Below are positions 1-10,500 of a stretch of 64,000 nt of DNA, piece by piece. The notes under the pieces were generated by a model that was given only the letters and a program-made list of their open reading frames with translations, had not been told where the DNA came from and ran no database searches. Both the position numbers and the translations under genes were made by a program. Origin of the DNA: Martensiomyces pterosporus (taxonomy: Eukaryota; Kickxellomycota; Kickxellomycetes; Kickxellales; Kickxellaceae); the NCBI GenBank assembly GCA_025201845.1, contig MU603995.1, positions 7,739 through 71,738 of the forward strand, read 5' to 3'. Numbering within the stretch: position 1 is the first letter of the stretch; the number at the start of each line of letters is the position of its first letter.

Positions 1-105
1 AGCGGCAGTAACATTGAGCCATAGACCGCCAAAAGTAGAGAGCATAGATAAATGAGTGAGGGTGCGCGTGAGTGGTGGAAGAGGGAGGGGAGGTGTCGGA
101 TAGAA

Positions 106-1026
106 TTACAGGAAATAGTCGGGAGCTGGCTTCTTTGCTGGTATTCCGCGCGGCTCTTGAGGAGCGGCTTCAAATATCTTGAAGTTGGAAACAAGGTTCT
201 CGTCGAACTCGAGGATAGCAGCGACGTTGCCGCAGCGGTAGCAGTAGTTTGGTGCGGACCAGACAGTGACACAGGTCTTGTCAAACATGTGCTTGAACCC
301 CTCCATCACCAGCTGGTGCGCACGGGCGATGAGGTCGAGGTGGTTTGTATGCAAAAACGACCGCACGACATCGCCGCCAAAGAGGTAGCCGGCTCCGCGA
401 GGGCTCAGTCCCCAGCCCGATATGTCCTCTGGGTCCGACCACAGCAAGTCGCACATTGCGCCCTCGTGTGGGACCTCCTGCTTGCGGTCAATCGTACGTA
501 TCTGGTCGACTGTGTTGATGACCGGCGACAGGCCGCCATGCACGCAAAGGATTTTGTCGTCGATAATGGCCACCAGGCTCATGTAGTCAAACACCTCGCA
601 GCAGTTCCTCCACACATTGGCCGAGCCATACTTGCGCATGCACTCGTCGTAGAAGCCATACACCTGGGTGATTTGGCGGCTTTCGTGGTTGCCGCGCAGC
701 AGCGATATTCTGTCTGGGTAGCGGACCTTCAGCGCCAGGAGCAGCAAAAAGGTCTCCACGCTGTAGAACCCACGGTCAACAAAGTCGCCCATGAACAGGT
801 AGTTTGTGTCGGGGCACTCGCCGCCCACAGTGAACAGCTCCTGCAAGTCGTAGAACTGCCCGTGGATGTCGCCGCATATAGTCACCGGAGCATCGACGCG
901 CTGCACATTGCTCTCCTCGATGAAAATCTCGCGGGCCTTGTTGCAGAGCTCCTTGACCTCGTTTTCCGATATGATTTCGCAGCGACGAAGCTGCTCAATT
1001 TGTCTATCCAGATCGCTCTGAACCAT
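106..1026 (-). CDS. PPH3: Serine/threonine protein phosphatase 4 catalytic subunit (PP4c/Pph3)
   Basis: Metal-dependent Ser/Thr phosphatase of the PPP family. PP4 acts in DNA-damage checkpoint recovery (for example removal of H2A phosphorylation) with PP4R2/R3-type partners. The single exon encodes 306 aa, against about 307 in animals. The PPP metal and catalytic motifs GDIHGQ, GDFVDRG and RGNHE are all present, then [12 protein letters not shown]. The N-terminal [13 protein letters not shown] block and the C-terminal [10 protein letters not shown] tail are PP4-type rather than PP2A- or PP6-type; the YFL end is the site for carboxymethylation in the family. A true ATG opens the frame. It is transcribed away from the copper-fist gene's 3' end, with a 319-bp spacer upstream. 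Nothing is missing or odd. Confidence 0.96.
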   Translation of the reverse strand: MVQSDLDRQIEQLRRCEIISENEVKELCNKAREIFIEESNVQRVDAPVTICGDIHGQFYDLQELFTVGGECPDTNYLFMGDFVDRGFYSVETFLLLLALKVRYPDRISLLRGNHESRQITQVYGFYDECMRKYGSANVWRNCCEVFDYMSLVAIIDDKILCVHGGLSPVINTVDQIRTIDRKQEVPHEGAMCDLLWSDPEDISGWGLSPRGAGYLFGGDVVRSFLHTNHLDLIARAHQLVMEGFKHMFDKTCVTVWSAPNYCYRCGNVAAILEFDENLVSNFKIFEAAPQEPRGIPAKKPAPDYFL

Positions 1027-1345
1027 GTGTAAAGATGTTGTGTCTGCTGGAATGCCTCGGCAGGAATGCGAGCGAGAGTGCCGTCCAGATACAAGTGGAA
1101 GCTGGGGGGAATGAGCAAGAGCTGCGAGTGTTTTTTCCTGCTTACAAATTCACAATCTGGGCAAATGAAAAAGAGAAAAATAGCGGGACATAAGCGATAG
1201 CAAGGAAGCAGAGGTGGCAGGCAGCATGAAGGCAGGAAGTGTCTGCCGCCATGCAGCAGGCTTTTTGGGCAGCATTGGCTCGCCTGTGGGCAGTGATTGG
1301 TTCGCAGGCTGCTGGCTAGGCTCCCATTATCAGAGCAGGCACAGG
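1027..1345. other. Intergenic spacer, PP4c promoter and 3' flank of copper-fist gene
   Basis: This stretch of 319 bases lies between two minus-strand genes. It should hold the PP4c promoter and 5' UTR. I see no conserved element, RNA gene or convincing small ORF in it. Confidence 0.5.
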
Positions 1346-3316
1346 CTAGGATGGTTTAAAAAGCACCTCTTCGCACAGGTCTTCTAAGCAGTCCTTGCAT
1401 TCCTCGAATGGCTTGTGGCAGCCGCAGCTGCACGCCAGCGCACCGTCGGCATCGACTTCAGGGATACACGGATTTCCGGGCTGCCATTGCCGCTTGCGCT
1501 GCTTGCAGCAGCTGCATCCGCCAGACTCTACCCCGGCGGCGCTTGAGCTGCTTGAGCTGCTTGAGCAGCATGACGGCCTGGCATTGGCCTTTGAATCGGC
1601 GCAGGAGCCAGTGCCGGCAGTGTCGCAGCACGATGCCTTTAGGGGCATGGCCTGCTGTGGAGAGACCAGCTCCGAGCCACCACAGCAAGAGGATTTGCCA
1701 GCATGCGAGCCAGCAGCTGCACTAGAAGGTGGCGGCAGCGGTTGGATCATATGCATGTCCTGCTGAGAAGCTGGCTCCTTTGGCGGCGACTCAGATCCGC
1801 AGCACCCTCCAGACGATGCTGGCTGTGCAATGGGCGGAACAACATCATCCGCGAATGAAAACTTGGCCGGCGCATTTGTCGAGCCTTGCCGGTACGGTAC
1901 GTGGATGCCGCTGGACCTGTCTGTTGCAGATGCGGACGAGTCCGATTCATGCATCGATTCCGGGTCAGATGTGTCGGCAGTGGTGGTGTCTTTGGCACTC
2001 AGCGACGCTGAGCTGTCGGACGGCCGGATGGTCGGCGAGAGAGGTGACAGTATGTTCTCAATCCACTCGTCCGAGTCCTGGGTGCTCTTGTCAAGCACAG
2101 CTGAATGGTGTACTGGCTGGCCAATGCGTGCTTCAATGGCTTGGATGAGGAGCTCCAGCTTCTTGCCACAGTCGCAGCCGCACTTGCAGTTGGGCTTGCC
2201 ATCCGCGCTGCGAGTGATTGCCTGGCTGTCCATTGGCATTCCAAGGTTGTCATCCTTGGCCACTGTGCTCTGCATAATCCCCTGTGGCACCACTCCCAGC
2301 GTGCGGGCAGGCAGATCGAGTGCGGGGATTGTGGTGTGGCTGCCCGTGCGCGACACAGCAGCAGCAGATGGCGATGCGGAATGCGGCTGAGACAGGGCCA
2401 GCGCTGCGTGTGGTGGAGGCGGGGTCCTGAAGGGGGAGTGGCCGGTAAACTCGGGCTGCGTCTCAATTTTACAGCATGGCGCGTCGGGTCCACTAGGGCA
2501 CTCGGGTATAGAACTGGGCACAGGCGTGGGTGCCTGTGCGGGCATCATAAGGTGTGCACTAAACGACCTGGCCGTCTCTTCGATGACAGCTGACGGGTAG
2601 TTTTTGTTGAGGTACTCCGAAAACATTGGCCGGCAACAGGTACAGAACCTTGCCTCCGAGCACTTGCATGGATTGAGTAGATTCTCAACTACAGCAGACA
2701 ACGGAGGAGAAAGGGGAGCAGGCTGGGTGGCTGTTAGCGGCGGGTAAAGTGCACATGCTCACGACCAAAGTCAGGCATGTGTGTGTATGGGGGAGGGGAG
2801 ATTTAGCCGATCGGCGATCAGCCAGTGCTGCTTCATGCGGGCTGGAGAAAGAAGCGTGGAGCAGCTGAGCAAGACATTGGGCACAAGTATACAAGCATAG
2901 GCAAAACATACTACTGCTAACTCGACTGCGTGGGATGCTCTCGGCGTTGAGCCTTCTGCCTACACACGGGGCATTAATTCAAAAAGAAAGGGATAGTGGC
3001 ACTGGGGGCATTAGTGGTCGTACTACGCTTGGCCATCAGATACCAGGCAATGGCTGTGGGCAATATGCGGGGCCACATGCGCGCTCTGGGAAACGGACTT
3101 ACTCTTGCGCTGGGGCTCTCTGTCTACTTCGCTGCAAAGGCATTTGACATGCGCCTTGCGTGTTTTGCGCAGGTACCGGCACTTTTCGCACTGTGTTATC
3201 GGGCGGCCCTTGGGGCGAATTTCTGTGAGCTCTCGCGCTGTGTGGTTGCAGGACGACGCTCTGTGTCCGCGAATGCATGCCTGGCATGCAAACTTCTTCC
3301 CTTCTATCATAATCAT
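1346..3316 (-). CDS. Copper-fist transcription factor (Mac1/Cuf1/Ace1 type)
   Basis: Two-exon gene encoding 518 aa. Exon 1 (3316-3103) encodes the copper-fist DNA-binding domain: FACQACIRGHRASSCNH, the KGRP minor-groove motif, then CEKCRYLRK and HVKCLC. A GTAAGT donor lies at 3102. Exon 2 (2688-1346) follows a pyrimidine-rich CTGTAG acceptor, and the 1+2 phase joins cleanly. Downstream come many Cys clusters (CKCSEARFCTCC, CKCGCDCG, repeated CC pairs in a Ser-rich stretch, CSCGCHKPFEECKDC), which in this family bind Cu(I) and tune activation. The likely role is nuclear control of copper or iron uptake genes; whether it activates or represses cannot be told. The 414-base intron is long for this window, so a small extra exon inside it is possible. 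Confidence 0.85.
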
Positions 3317-3700
3317 GGCTAAATGCTGTCACGCCAGTGTGCGTTTCCGGGCGCTTGCTATCAGGTACAGACAGAAATGGTATTAGGTATGTGTGAAATA
3401 AATATAATAAAAGAGACGACTTGTGCCCAGGTGTAGCAAATTTATTGAGAAAAGCCGAAGGCGCAATAAAGCATAGAAGGGGAGCAGCAGAGAAGAAAAG
3501 GAACAATCGAAGAAGAAGCGCAGGGAAAAAGCGAATGGCCACAGCCAGGCTTCGGCCTCTCATTGGCGAATTAGCATGCACAGTCTCCACGTGATATGCA
3601 TTGTTGGGCTACACATCAAGGCTGCGGTGTCTGTCCCCGGGCGCAGTGGAGAAAGGCGGGGCTCGCTTGCACAGCCGCCTCCCCTGCTGTTCCATTTGCG
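3317..3700. other. Intergenic spacer between copper-fist and KAT14-like genes
   Basis: 384 bases. It holds the copper-fist promoter and the 3' flank of the KAT14-like gene. A minus-strand AATAAA (plus-strand tttatt at 3441-3446) could be the polyadenylation signal of the latter, although it lies about 255 bases past the stop. Nothing else is recognisable. Confidence 0.4.
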
Positions 3701-6700
3701 CTAGTATCGGCGCAGGCGCATGAAGAATGCGTTTCGGCACAGCCTGCTTGACTCGGGGAGATACGCCTGGTAAAAGTTGACTGCGTACTTTTCCGGCTTG
3801 AAGCCAAACTTTTGGTACAGCAGCATTGCCAAGTTTGTCGCCGACACATGCAGCGTGACGTCCTTTGTGGGCACAGTCTGCGTTAGGTGGTAGATCATGA
3901 ACGTTGCAATCCCAGCGCCTTCCCACCCAGCGGCAACAGCAATGTAGGTCAGGTATGCGTCGGGTGTGAGGAACGCACAGCCCACGACGTTTCGCTTGTA
4001 CAGCGCAACGATGCTGAACTCCGGATAAAGGAGTGCCTCGCTCATGTCGATGCCTGGCCAAAATGTCCTACACAGCAGCGAGTTGACCTGGCCAAGGTGC
4101 TCCCGTTGGAAAAACACATAGTCAATAGACTCGTGGCTGGACAGCGCATCGGGCGACAGGCCCATCTTTTTGAATAAAGGGTGGCCGTGCGACCGAATCA
4201 CTCGCTGTACATGGAGCATAGAGAGGCTACGTGTGCTGTAGCTGCGGGTGGGGGCATGGAGGCTGGGTCCCGTGTCGGCGTTGGCGCTAGACATGCTGTC
4301 AGCCATATCCTTCCAGTCGCGCCAGATAAACGGACGCAGCAGACGGCCATGGAAGGGGCTGATCCTTGGGACTGGCGACGTCAGGCTATTGCGCATAACG
4401 GCCCGGCCCAGCAGGCGAGATGCAAACGAGTGCGCATACGGCGTATGCTGTGGTGGCTGTGGCTGTGTGCTGCTGCCTGCAGCCACTTGAACAGCGCCAG
4501 CCGCCGTCTCCAGCGCGCAATCTGGCGCCGCAGAGCCATGCCCAAGCAAGCCTGCGCCTGGGCGAGACATCGCGGCAGATGCAGTGCTTGGGCTGCTCAC
4601 CACCTGCCCTTGGGTGCCATCGCCGCTGCTGGAACCTGAGCCGAGAAGGCCCTGTTTTCCCTGGTGCACTGCATCGAATCCTAAGCGGTCAATGCCCCTC
4701 TCTGGCCAGGGAACCTGCTGGTGCTCCATATATCCTTTGACTGCGCTATCAATATCAAACAGCGGCAGGCCAAGCATTCGCTTGAATCGGCGCAGCTGCA
4801 GGCGCCGCTGGAGACGGCGTGCCGAGCCTGTCAATTTAATTCGGCTGGAGCTGAGCTTTGCACAAATCTCCCACTCCGATCTCTCCTTCATAATCGTGAA
4901 ATTGGCGCTGTGATCGTCAGTTTCGGGGTGCAGGAACAGCGGCTGTGGGACAGCGCCGTCAAGAGAAGTGCCGCTGATTCCGTGCAAGATAGAGTCGGTC
5001 TCATCCTCTGAATCCTCGCTATCGATCTCAGGCGAGCTACTGCGGTCCTGTTCCTCACTAGTGTCCTCGCTGAACTTGCTGTCGACGGATTGTGTACGAC
5101 CATGCAGGGGCCCTCTAGCATTAGAGGCGTCGGCCAATGCGGCCTCGTCATCTACTGCGTATAATGGCGTGGCATAGAATGCATTTAGCAGGCCAGGGAG
5201 CTGGGCCATCTCTTACACCAGCTACTTGGCATAGCATCATCACTACGGGTTGCACAAACCTACCTGGCAGTGCATTGTTGGGCACACGACATGATTCATG
5301 GTGAGGCAGTGTTTCGGTGCTGGCTGCAGCAGCGACACTGCTACTAATGCGTTGGTTCACCTCCTGCATCTCTTTGGCTGCCTTGGCTTCTGTAAAACAC
5401 TCGCCGCCTCCACTCGCCTCCGTTGCGTGCTTGGATCGGTCCTCATGAAGCGACTCGTCCCTCTCTGTCTTGGCAGCATTTGCACTGGCTGACTTGCAGG
5501 CGCTACCCGTGTCGTCGTCACTGGAGAGCATGATATCCTCAAGTTCAGAGTCGGTAGACCACGAGCTAAGCGAGCTGCACGATTCCAGGCCATCTACATC
5601 ACAGAAACCGCCAACACTGGACAGAGAACTTAGTTATCGAAATACAGGTGCCGAAGCACGCACATGCACACACGCAAGCGCTGGCCGAAGAGAAGAGGGC
5701 AGGCGTGACTCGTTGGTGGATGCCAGTGATTATACGGGAATGATATATGTATGTATAGGTATATGTATATGTAGAGAAAATCGATAAGTGGCCTAGCTCT
5801 CAAGCTGGCCAGCTGGCACAGGAAGACATTCATGCGGATAGCCATGCTTACCAATTCCATTCGAGACGCCATCGCCTGCATTTTCTGCACCAGCAGCGAG
5901 AGCGCCGGCGCCACCGGCAGCACCACCTGGATTAGAGTCTGCGTTCGCCTTATCTGACGACGACGAAGACCCGAGACGCTCCTTCTCCAGCTTTGTGTAC
6001 AGTGCCAGGCTCTGCAGCAAGTCGGTGTCGTTCTCAAGCAGCTTTGGCGAGGGGCGGCGTCTCTTTGCCTTTGGGCGCTTGCTAGAAGAAGCTGTGCCAC
6101 GCTGGCTTCGCTCATTGTCCGACTCGTCGTCGCTAAACGAAACGCGGTGCCTCGATCCACGCTTCGACCCTGCCTGCTGCGACTCGCTCAGCACTTCGAG
6201 AATCTCCTTTTCGGCTTCTGACCCGCTAGGAATGGTGCTGCTCGCGTGTTTGGCCGACGACGCGGAGCGAGGCTCACCCGCAGGCCTCTTGGCCTTCTTT
6301 TGCTCAGCGGCCTTTTCCCGCCTGCTGGGCTTGGAGGGATCACGCTGCTTGGCAGGTGCCTTGAACCGTGCCTTCGAGGGCTCTACAATGGAGTGCAGCG
6401 TCCAGTTTCCTGGCTGGTGAGTGTCGTCGAAGCCAGACTTGAACAGCGCGTTGTGCGTCGACAAGCAGCCCGCCACCGTGTTGTGCCAGGTGGCCGTCTT
6501 TGCCTTGCCAGGCATCAGGTTCTCCCAATGCTCGTTGATTGTGGCGCATATGTTCTCTCTCCACCGAAAGTACTTTTTGTCAGGCTCCGTCATGATGAGA
6601 TGGTACAGAACGACATATATGACTTGAACCCAGCTCAGCGACTCGCGCTCGTACTCCTCAGCGCCACCGTTGCACACGCTGCATCTGAACCTGAAGAACT

Positions 6701-7237
6701 TGTCTCCACGCAGGGGCTTTGTCTTTAGGCAAGACACGCAGTCCCAGTGGAACAGCTGTCCACAGCCATCGCATTTCAGCATCGGGTCGCCTCTACGAAA
6801 AAGCGAACAAGCATAGTGTCAAATGGAAGCGGGCATCAGCAGCAATGTAATCAGGAGCACGCGTAAACAAGCCACGCATGTGCGCTTTGTGTGCGGGCTA
6901 TCCGCGCAATCCTCATAACACTCGTACTCGCGTGTGCGCCATGCCATGGGCGACGACCGCCTTTTGGGGAACACATACTCGTTATAGTCCAGGCCGCAAT
7001 AGCAGTACACGCCCTCCTTGTTCCGCATATGGTCCTCGTCCCATTCCAAAGCCTCGAGCTACACATGTAAACGCAGACACACACAGCAACCACAAAGCAC
7101 CAACCACCAAACACGGCGCAAATTAGGCAACAGCACAGTGCTGAATGTACAAAGCAGCAGCAGAGAGCGCGGACAGGCTATTCGCCATGGAAAAATGCCA
7201 CAAGGAAACCTACGTTGTATTTGAATTTAGTAGCCAT
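3701..7237 (-). CDS. KAT14: KAT14/CSRP2BP (ATAC2)-like histone acetyltransferase with PHD finger
   Basis: Five exons: 7237-7214, 7058-6979, 6792-5852, 5593-5264, 5211-3701. Total 2886 bases, 961 aa, all phases consistent. Exon 1 has only eight codons. A canonical C4HC3 PHD finger spans residues about 27-75 (C27, C29, C42, C45, H50, C53, C72, C75). It is followed by the RGDKFFRF block and a domain matching the conserved N-terminal half of CSRP2BP (YFRWRENICATINEHW, TWHNTVAGCLS). A long acidic/basic disordered linker follows, then RLQRRLQLRRFKRMLGLPLFD, another CSRP2BP signature. The C-terminal GNAT domain (about 827-961) contains FWPGIDMSEALLYPEFSIV, GIATFMIYHL, DVTLHVSATN and AMLLYQKFGF. The animal homologue scaffolds the ATAC coactivator complex in the nucleus. 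Position 1 of GNAT motif A is Glu (E-G-A-G-I-A) rather than the usual Arg/Gln. Confidence 0.9.
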
Positions 7238-7561
7238 TGTAGAGCGGGCGTGCCAAGCGCGTCGCTGTCGCTGTGCTTGAAGGTGCGTGGTTGTAGTTCG
7301 CGGCAGGAGCAGCAGAAAAGCGGTTCAACAGTCGTCGGCAGCAAGCGTGGTGGTCGTATTCCGATGAGCAGGCAGACAAATGGCACCAGTGCGTCTTTTT
7401 TTTCAGAACGTGTAAATGTAAACAGCAAGCAAAGCAAAACCAGGAGCTGAGCAAGAAAAAAAAGCTGATGGCGTCGGGCATTTTGTGGCTTATAAACGGC
7501 TGGAGGCGATCATAGAGTCAGCATATATTAAGGTAGATCAAGATATTTAACTAAGCTGCGA
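7238..7561. other. Intergenic spacer, KAT14-like promoter
   Basis: 324 bases between the start of the KAT14-like gene and the stop of the Caf120-like gene, both on the minus strand. No conserved motif or RNA is recognisable. Confidence 0.4.
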
Positions 7562-10500
7562 TCAGATCAGGTAGGCGTTGTAGTAGGCACGCTCGCCGCT
7601 GTCCTTAGTCCGGAGCTGCCACTCAGACGACTCCATCAGGTCCTGGAACTGGCTGGTGTTGGCAATGGCCTTCCCACGCAGCCCATTGCGAGAGCAAAAG
7701 TTCTTGTATGCGTGGAAGGCAGCATCAAACTCGAGCCATGCGTAGGGCTTCACGTCGAGGCACTTGTCAACAAAGATGCCAAAGAACTGCTCCATGTCCT
7801 TGGGGATGTTCGATGTGCTCTTGCCGCGCGCGCTGGAGTCAGAGAACGACGACGCGCTGTCGCTGCCGCCGTCGCTCGCGTCCTCGTCCTCGTCCTCGTT
7901 GCCGTCGTTGTCGCCATAGTAGCGCCCGCTGCCGCCATATCTATCGCTGTGCCGGTTTGAGCGGGGTGCCTCTTTGGCATACATGGGCTCCGACTTTCTG
8001 GCGTTGCCAGAGCGGCCAGGCAGCTCGTACACGGATGCAATGTTTGTCCTCGAATTGCTGTTGCTGTTGCCGGCACGAGTGCGGGGCATTGTGCTGGACC
8101 TTGGCATCCCGTTCGTCTGAATGGTGCTCTGGTTGCGCAGGTTCGACGACTCCTTTACCCAGCGGTTTGCTGGCAGGCGGTTCTGGATTGAGAGCGGAGA
8201 CGACCCGCTGGACGAAGCACCGGAGCCAGAGTTTGACGATGCAAGCGACTGGCGTGAGTGCACGGTGTTGTAGGGCATCGTTCCCGAGCTAACTGTATGG
8301 GCGTTGTGAATACGCGGAGGCGCGGCAGCAGCAGAGAGGCGACGCTGGTCGCCAACAAACGCTGCCGCGTGCTGTCCATACGGAGCACCCATAGTGGCCT
8401 GCTGGAGCTGCTGCTGCTGCTGCTGCTGGAGCTGCTGCTGCTGAAGGAATAGCTGCTGCTGCTGGTAGGGATTCATGGCGCCAGCAAGGTGCGGCGACGA
8501 GGCAGACATTCCAGACTGCATCGCAGCACGCAGGGGGTGGACGTCCGGCGCAGCCATCGACATGCGGCCACCTCCAGCATAAATTGACAGAGCAACGTCG
8601 TCGTCATCGTTGGCGGCAGCCATCGGCCCCACAGCACCGCCACCCACGGGCATCATCTGAGGCACGCCATACATTGTGTTGCGCATGTAGGGCCCAGCCA
8701 GCTGCTCGGCAGACATCGAGGGCGCCATCTGAGCGTAGGGCGCACGGCCAGAAACACCGCTCATCATTGACATCGAGTCGTCAGCCCAGCCAGCAGGGGC
8801 GCCGTACATGCTCGGAAACGCGCCAAAGCGCGATCCAGGGTGCGCAAACGCAGCGCTGTTCATGCCCATTGCCTGGTTGCGGCGCATCTGCCGCTCCTTC
8901 ATCAGGCTGCTTGAGTCGCGGTACTTTTGCTCGCTGCGCATCTGCTCGCGGGTGGCAATGGCGCCAACAAGACCAGTGGGGCGTTCAATGGGATCGACCT
9001 TCTTTTCCACCGTCAGCAGAGGACCCGCACCGCCATCCATGCCGCCGCCCATGCTCATCAGCCCTGGCTGCTGGCTCCAGGCGTTGCCAGTAGCCGGGTC
9101 AACAAACGTCATTGGCCGTCCCTGGAAAGGCATCGGCATGCCGCCAGCAGCCATTTGCCCGGGATACATCTGGCTTGGGTCTGGCGCGTACATCTGCTGC
9201 TGCTGCGCGTACATCTGCTGCATCTGAGGGACCGCTGCGCCAGGTGGCATGCCGTACATCGTCTGCATTTGCTGTCCAGCGAGCATGCCCTGCGCAGGCA
9301 TCATCTGTGGTATGCCGGCCTGCGACGAGCCCAGCGCTGGCATGGCCGTGGATGCCCTGTGCATCTGGTGGAGCACACCGCCGTTAGCCTGGCCGCCAGC
9401 AACATGCGCAGGCTGGGGAATCCGGCTGCCAAGAGGAGCGTCGCTATCCGATTCGCTGTCGGACTCTGCAAGCTGGCGGGGAGGAAGGCTGTCAGGTCCG
9501 CTGTGCTGGGATCCAGGCGCAGCGCCATTGGTTCCAGAGCTGAATCGCGAGGCGTCGCGGCTATCCGGCGGCGACTCCACGATCTTTAGGTTGACAATTG
9601 CATCAGCTGCCTCGTCAACAAACGATGTGCGCACATCCGATGCTGGCAAAGGCGTGGGCAAAGAGGGCGCGGCAGAGGTGTGTGAAAGCGTCTCTGTGGC
9701 ACTGGTTCGCTGGCTGTCCTTGGCAGACGAGACCGCTGTGCTCGAGTTGTGCTTGCTTTGGCGCTTCAGGTATTTGCCGCCACCGTTGGCATCCTTTGAG
9801 GACACAGGCGCCGCATCGCTCTTGCCCTCCTTGCTGCTCTTGCTGCTCTTGCCATTCTTTCCGCCCTTGTGCAAGAAGCGGAAGTGCCGCTTTTGGCTCT
9901 GCTCGGAGTCCTGATCCTGCTCAGGCGACTGCTGTGCCTGTATCGGTTGCTGTGGCTGTTGCTGTTGCTGTGGCTGTGGCTGTGGCTGTTCTTGTTGCTG
10001 CTGCTGCTGCTGCGATTTGAAGGACTGGGCACGGCTTCCATTTGTAGTGGCTGGCTCATCATCACCACTCTCGTCGCTATCCCAAGGCATCCTAGACTGA
10101 GTGGCGTCCTCTTTGGCAGCAGTGGCAGTGGTGGTGGCGTTGGCAGCTGAGCCAGAGCCAAGGTCGCTGATGGCGACCGCTTTGGCGCATCTCTCCGAAG
10201 CCAGGTTTTCCAGCATGCGGCGCGCAGTGACTGGCTCCATGATCTCAATTGACTTGTCGGCGATATCGCTCACGTCCAAATACAGCATGCTGCGGCTGGG
10301 AGGGAAGTCGGGGGCAAACACGGCTGGCAGATTGTAGAGCTTTGCGTTGGCTGAGGCCTCGACCAGAGCCGAAGCCATGTCGGACGGGCTCTGGAAGATG
10401 ATGAGCGCATACGAGCCATGTGCGCGGGATGCGCTGGTGGCTGTGCTGGCACGGTCGCCCTCGGCGTCCTCGATGCGCGGCTGCAGGGAGCTGTCGATCT

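Noticed and set aside
52..1032. 326-aa open frame on the plus strand opposite PP4c
   Set aside because: It is the shadow of a strongly conserved gene on the other strand; the translation has no family resemblance.
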